Shown one piece after another: positions 6,172 through 8,325 of a DNA stretch of 8,325 nucleotides (position 1 is the first letter of the stretch; every line of letters begins with the position of its first letter). Location of the stretch: assembly GCA_021443285.1 (NCBI GenBank), contig JABUUG010000113.1:1-8325 (forward strand), given 5' to 3'. Position numbers and translations under genes: made by a program. The notes beneath the pieces were generated by a model. It had not been told where the DNA came from, did no database searches, and saw nothing but the letters and a program-made list of their open reading frames with translations. This DNA is from Bacteroidaceae bacterium (GTDB lineage: Bacteria; Bacteroidota; Bacteroidia; Bacteroidales; Bacteroidaceae).

Positions 6172-6798
6172 ATGGAACATCAAATAGCATTATTCGTAAA
6201 GTCCATATTTGTGGACAACATGATATTCGCCTACTTCCTTGGTATGTGCTCTTTCCTGGCAGTATCAAAGAATGTAAAGACATCATTCGGACTCGGTCTG
6301 GCGGTTACCTTTGTGCTGTTGGTAACAGTGCCTGTTGACTATCTGTTGCAGACAAAGGTGCTCGGCCCCGACTGTCTTGTTGAAGGTGTGGACCTCTCTT
6401 ACCTGAGCTTCATACTCTTCATCGCTGTCATCGCCGGTATCGTCCAGCTCGTGGAGATGGTTGTGGAGCGTTTCTCCCCATCCCTCTACGCTGCGCTCGG
6501 TATCTTCCTCCCTCTCATCGCTGTAAACTGTGCCATCATGGGAGCATCGCTCTTCATGCAGCAGCGCATCAACCTCGACCCATCGAACACCCAGTATATC
6601 GGAGGCATCGGCGACGCCATCGTCTATGCGCTCGGTTCGGGCATCGGTTGGACACTGGCTATATGCGCAATGGGTGCTATCCGTGAAAAGATGCAATACT
6701 CAGATGTGCCAAAGCCCCTGCAAGGTCTCGGCATAACCTTCATCACCGTAGGTCTTATGGGTATGGCAATGATGTGTTTCTCAGGATTAAAGATATAA
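6172..6798 (+). CDS. nqrE: Na+-translocating NADH:quinone reductase subunit E
   Basis: NqrE is the membrane partner of NqrD and provides the other two cysteines of the shared metal centre. The product is 208 aa, slightly longer than Vibrio NqrE (198 aa), with about six hydrophobic helices. C26 lies in [20 protein letters not shown] (23-42) and C120 in [15 protein letters not shown] (115-129); both match the known iron-binding positions. The family N-terminus [17 protein letters not shown] is clear and fixes ATG 6172 as the start. It lies 14 nt after nqrD, and its stop codon overlaps the Shine-Dalgarno sequence of nqrF. Confidence 0.96.
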   Translation: MEHQIALFVKSIFVDNMIFAYFLGMCSFLAVSKNVKTSFGLGLAVTFVLLVTVPVDYLLQTKVLGPDCLVEGVDLSYLSFILFIAVIAGIVQLVEMVVERFSPSLYAALGIFLPLIAVNCAIMGASLFMQQRINLDPSNTQYIGGIGDAIVYALGSGIGWTLAICAMGAIREKMQYSDVPKPLQGLGITFITVGLMGMAMMCFSGLKI

Positions 6799-6804
6799 GG
6801 AGGA
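6797..6804 (+). promoter_or_regulatory. Strong Shine-Dalgarno sequence of nqrF
   Basis: AAGGAGGA overlaps the nqrE stop codon (6796-6798). The GGAGG core is 11 nt before ATG 6815. It is the only canonical ribosome binding site in the operon; nqrA to nqrE have AT-rich leaders with none. Confidence 0.75.
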
Positions 6805-6814
6805 CAGTAGCATT

Positions 6815-8077
6815 ATGACATTTATATTATATAGCATATTAGTCTTCTTGGTGGTAATTATTCTTTTGGTTGTCATACTCTTGACAGCAAAGAAATTCCT
6901 GTCACCAAGCGGAAATGTCAACATTGAGATAAATGGCGACAGAACAATCAATGTGCCGCAGGGAGCATCGCTCATGGCAACACTGAACGAGAACGGCGTG
7001 TTCCTGCCATCCGCTTGCGGTGGTAAGGCGAGCTGCGGACAGTGCAAGGTGCAGGTGCTCGACGGTGGTGGTGAGATCCTCGACTCGGAGAAGCCGCACT
7101 TCTCGCGCAAGGAGCAGAAGGCCGGCTGGCGTCTCGGTTGCCAGTGCAAGGTGAAGAGCGACATGAAGGTGCATGTTGACGAGTCGATACTCGGCGTTAA
7201 GGAGTACGAGTGTACGGTTATCTCGAACAAGAATGTGGCAACCTTCATCAAGGAGTTCAAGGTGCAGCTGCCCGCTGGCGCGCACATGGACTTCCTGCCG
7301 GGTTCTTATGCGCAGATAAAGATACCGGCATTCACAATGGACTACGACAAGGACATCGACAAGAGTCTTATCGGCGACGAGTATCTCCCCGCATGGCAGA
7401 AGTTCGGGCTGTTCCCGCTGAAGTGCGTGAACCCGGAACCGACCATCCGCGCTTACTCTATGGCTAACTATCCTGCCGAGGGCGATGTGTTCATGCTCAC
7501 GGTGCGTATAGCAACACCTCCTTTCAAACCAGACCGTTCTGGCTTCATGGAGGTCAATCCGGGTATTGCCTCATCGTATATCTTCTCGCTGAAACCGGGC
7601 GATAAAGTTACAATGTCGGGACCATTCGGCGACTTCCACCCGCACTTCGACACAAAGAAGGAGATGATATGGGTAGGCGGTGGCGCTGGTATGGCACCGC
7701 TCCGTGCGCAGATTATGCACATGACAAAGACCCTGAAGACCACTGACCGCGAGATGCACTACTTCTACGGAGCTCGCGCTCTCAACGAGGTGTTCTATCT
7801 CGACGATTTCCTCGGACTGGAGAAGGAGTTCTCTAACTTCCATTTCCACCTCGCCCTCGACCGCCCAGACCCGCGCGCTGACGAGGCTGGCGTGAAATAT
7901 ACTCCGGGATTTGTGCATCAGGTGATGCTTGAGACATACCTCAAAGACCACGATGCGCCAGAGGATATAGAATACTACATGTGCGGTCCCGGCCCGATGT
8001 CGAAGGCTGTTGTCTCAATGCTCGACTCACTCGGCGTAGAGCCAGAGTCAATCATGTACGACAACTTCGGTGGATAA
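6815..8077 (+). CDS. nqrF: Na+-translocating NADH:quinone reductase subunit F
   Basis: NqrF is the electron entry subunit: it oxidises NADH through FAD and passes electrons to a 2Fe-2S cluster. The product is 420 aa, near the usual 405-425. The domains are in order. A single N-terminal membrane helix spans about 3-25. A ferredoxin-like domain has C68, C74, C77 (CGGKASCGQC) and C109 (RLGCQC). A ferredoxin-reductase domain follows, with the FAD motif RAYSMANYP (212-220), the NADH-binding loop GGGAGMAPLR (288-297), CGPGPM (390-395) and the typical C-terminal DNFGG. An extra cysteine, C111, lies two residues after C109. It is the last gene of the operon, 16 nt after nqrE, and a terminator follows within 20 nt of the stop codon. 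Confidence 0.97.
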   Translation: MTFILYSILVFLVVIILLVVILLTAKKFLSPSGNVNIEINGDRTINVPQGASLMATLNENGVFLPSACGGKASCGQCKVQVLDGGGEILDSEKPHFSRKEQKAGWRLGCQCKVKSDMKVHVDESILGVKEYECTVISNKNVATFIKEFKVQLPAGAHMDFLPGSYAQIKIPAFTMDYDKDIDKSLIGDEYLPAWQKFGLFPLKCVNPEPTIRAYSMANYPAEGDVFMLTVRIATPPFKPDRSGFMEVNPGIASSYIFSLKPGDKVTMSGPFGDFHPHFDTKKEMIWVGGGAGMAPLRAQIMHMTKTLKTTDREMHYFYGARALNEVFYLDDFLGLEKEFSNFHFHLALDRPDPRADEAGVKYTPGFVHQVMLETYLKDHDAPEDIEYYMCGPGPMSKAVVSMLDSLGVEPESIMYDNFGG

Positions 8078-8094
8078 GCCCCACATAGCCATAT

Positions 8095-8160
8095 ATACAG
8101 CTGTTACAAAGCCCCTCATCCCCCTAAAGGGAGTGAGGCTTGTAACAGCTGTATTTTTTT
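8095..8160 (+). terminator. Rho-independent terminator of the nqr operon
   Basis: A perfect 15-bp stem pairs 8095-8109 (ATACAGCTGTTACAA) with 8140-8154, followed by a run of seven T (8154-8160). Inside it a second stem (GCC-CC-TCA with TGAGGC, leaving two C unpaired) and a CCCT/AGGG tip extend the structure, so nearly the whole element is paired. It starts 17 nt after the nqrF stop codon. Confidence 0.92.
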
Positions 8161-8325
8161 GCGGCAGAGAGCATTCCAAAAAATCAAAATCCCCATAATT
8201 CCTCCTAAACCATGCACACTATCCTCCCCTTACTGCTTCGCGCGCCACTGTGTTCGACGCTATTGCGCCGTAATCGGCTTTTGCCGCTTGCCAGAGCAAG
8301 TAACCGGCTTGCCGCTTTCACAAAG
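8161..8325. other. Unassigned 3' segment with clustered GCCG/CGGC inverted repeats
   Basis: No gene is recognised here. Positions 8275-8314 hold overlapping small hairpins: CGGC-TTTT-GCCG (8275-8286), CTTGC-CAGA-GCAAG (8287-8300) and CGGC-TT-GCCG (8305-8314). Two imperfect direct repeats of the type TAAYCGGCTT...GCCGCTT start at 8271 and 8301. A + strand frame from ATG 8212 is open to the window edge but gives a low-complexity Leu/Arg-rich peptide, and a minus-strand frame over part of the same stretch is also open, so coding is not supported. It may be a dispersed intergenic repeat or the start of a structured RNA; the window ends inside it. Confidence 0.4.

Noticed and set aside
8121..8202. 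Minus-strand mini-ORF of about 26 codons with AGGAGG before its ATG
   Set aside because: It reads through the nqr terminator hairpin and has no protein-like features.
8212..8325. Open + strand frame from ATG running off the window edge
   Set aside because: The peptide is Leu/Arg-rich and low in complexity, lacks a recognisable family, overlaps hairpin repeats, and a minus-strand frame is also open over part of it. A real truncated gene cannot be excluded.

Overview
The window looks like chromosomal DNA from a Bacteroidota bacterium, most likely the Prevotella/Segatella branch of Bacteroidales. This is inferred from the protein families, from leaders that mostly lack a Shine-Dalgarno sequence, from a TAnnTTTG-type -7 box before the nqr operon, and from the pairing of a sodium-pump decarboxylase beta subunit with a sodium-pumping NADH:quinone reductase. 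I could not run a search, so the genus is not proven. All eight recognised genes are on the + strand.

Layout: (1) Positions 1-74 hold an 18-nt tandem duplication rich in AACTCC, followed by a conserved tail that leads into oadB. (2) 75-1226 is the beta subunit (OadB/MmdB type) of a biotin-dependent Na+-translocating decarboxylase; its partner subunits are not in the window. (3) 1227-1487 holds a strong terminator, two mutually inverted arrays of an 11-nt repeat, and a second copy of the tail found before oadB. (4) 1488-2057 is a Vsr-type mismatch endonuclease with about 28 extra residues inside its zinc region. (5) 2058-2263 is AT-rich and carries a probable Bacteroidota promoter. (6) 2264-8077 is a complete nqrABCDEF operon with gaps of 3-16 nt. 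(7) 8095-8160 is the operon's terminator. (8) 8161-8325 is non-coding or unassigned sequence with several GCCG/CGGC inverted repeats.

The six Nqr proteins form one membrane complex. NqrF takes electrons from NADH through FAD and a 2Fe-2S centre. They pass through the NqrD/NqrE iron site, the covalent FMNs of NqrC and NqrB and riboflavin to a quinone, probably menaquinone in this group, and drive Na+ export. OadB uses the free energy of a decarboxylation for the same purpose, so both machines feed one sodium gradient. All expected cofactor motifs are present in all subunits. No apbE (flavin transferase, needed to attach the FMNs) or nqrM gene is in the window.

The most notable points are a rubredoxin-like four-cysteine domain fused to the cytoplasmic N-terminus of NqrC, and a repeat module (AACTCC arrays plus a conserved ATTTATAGAA tail) placed almost identically just upstream of two unrelated genes, oadB and vsr.
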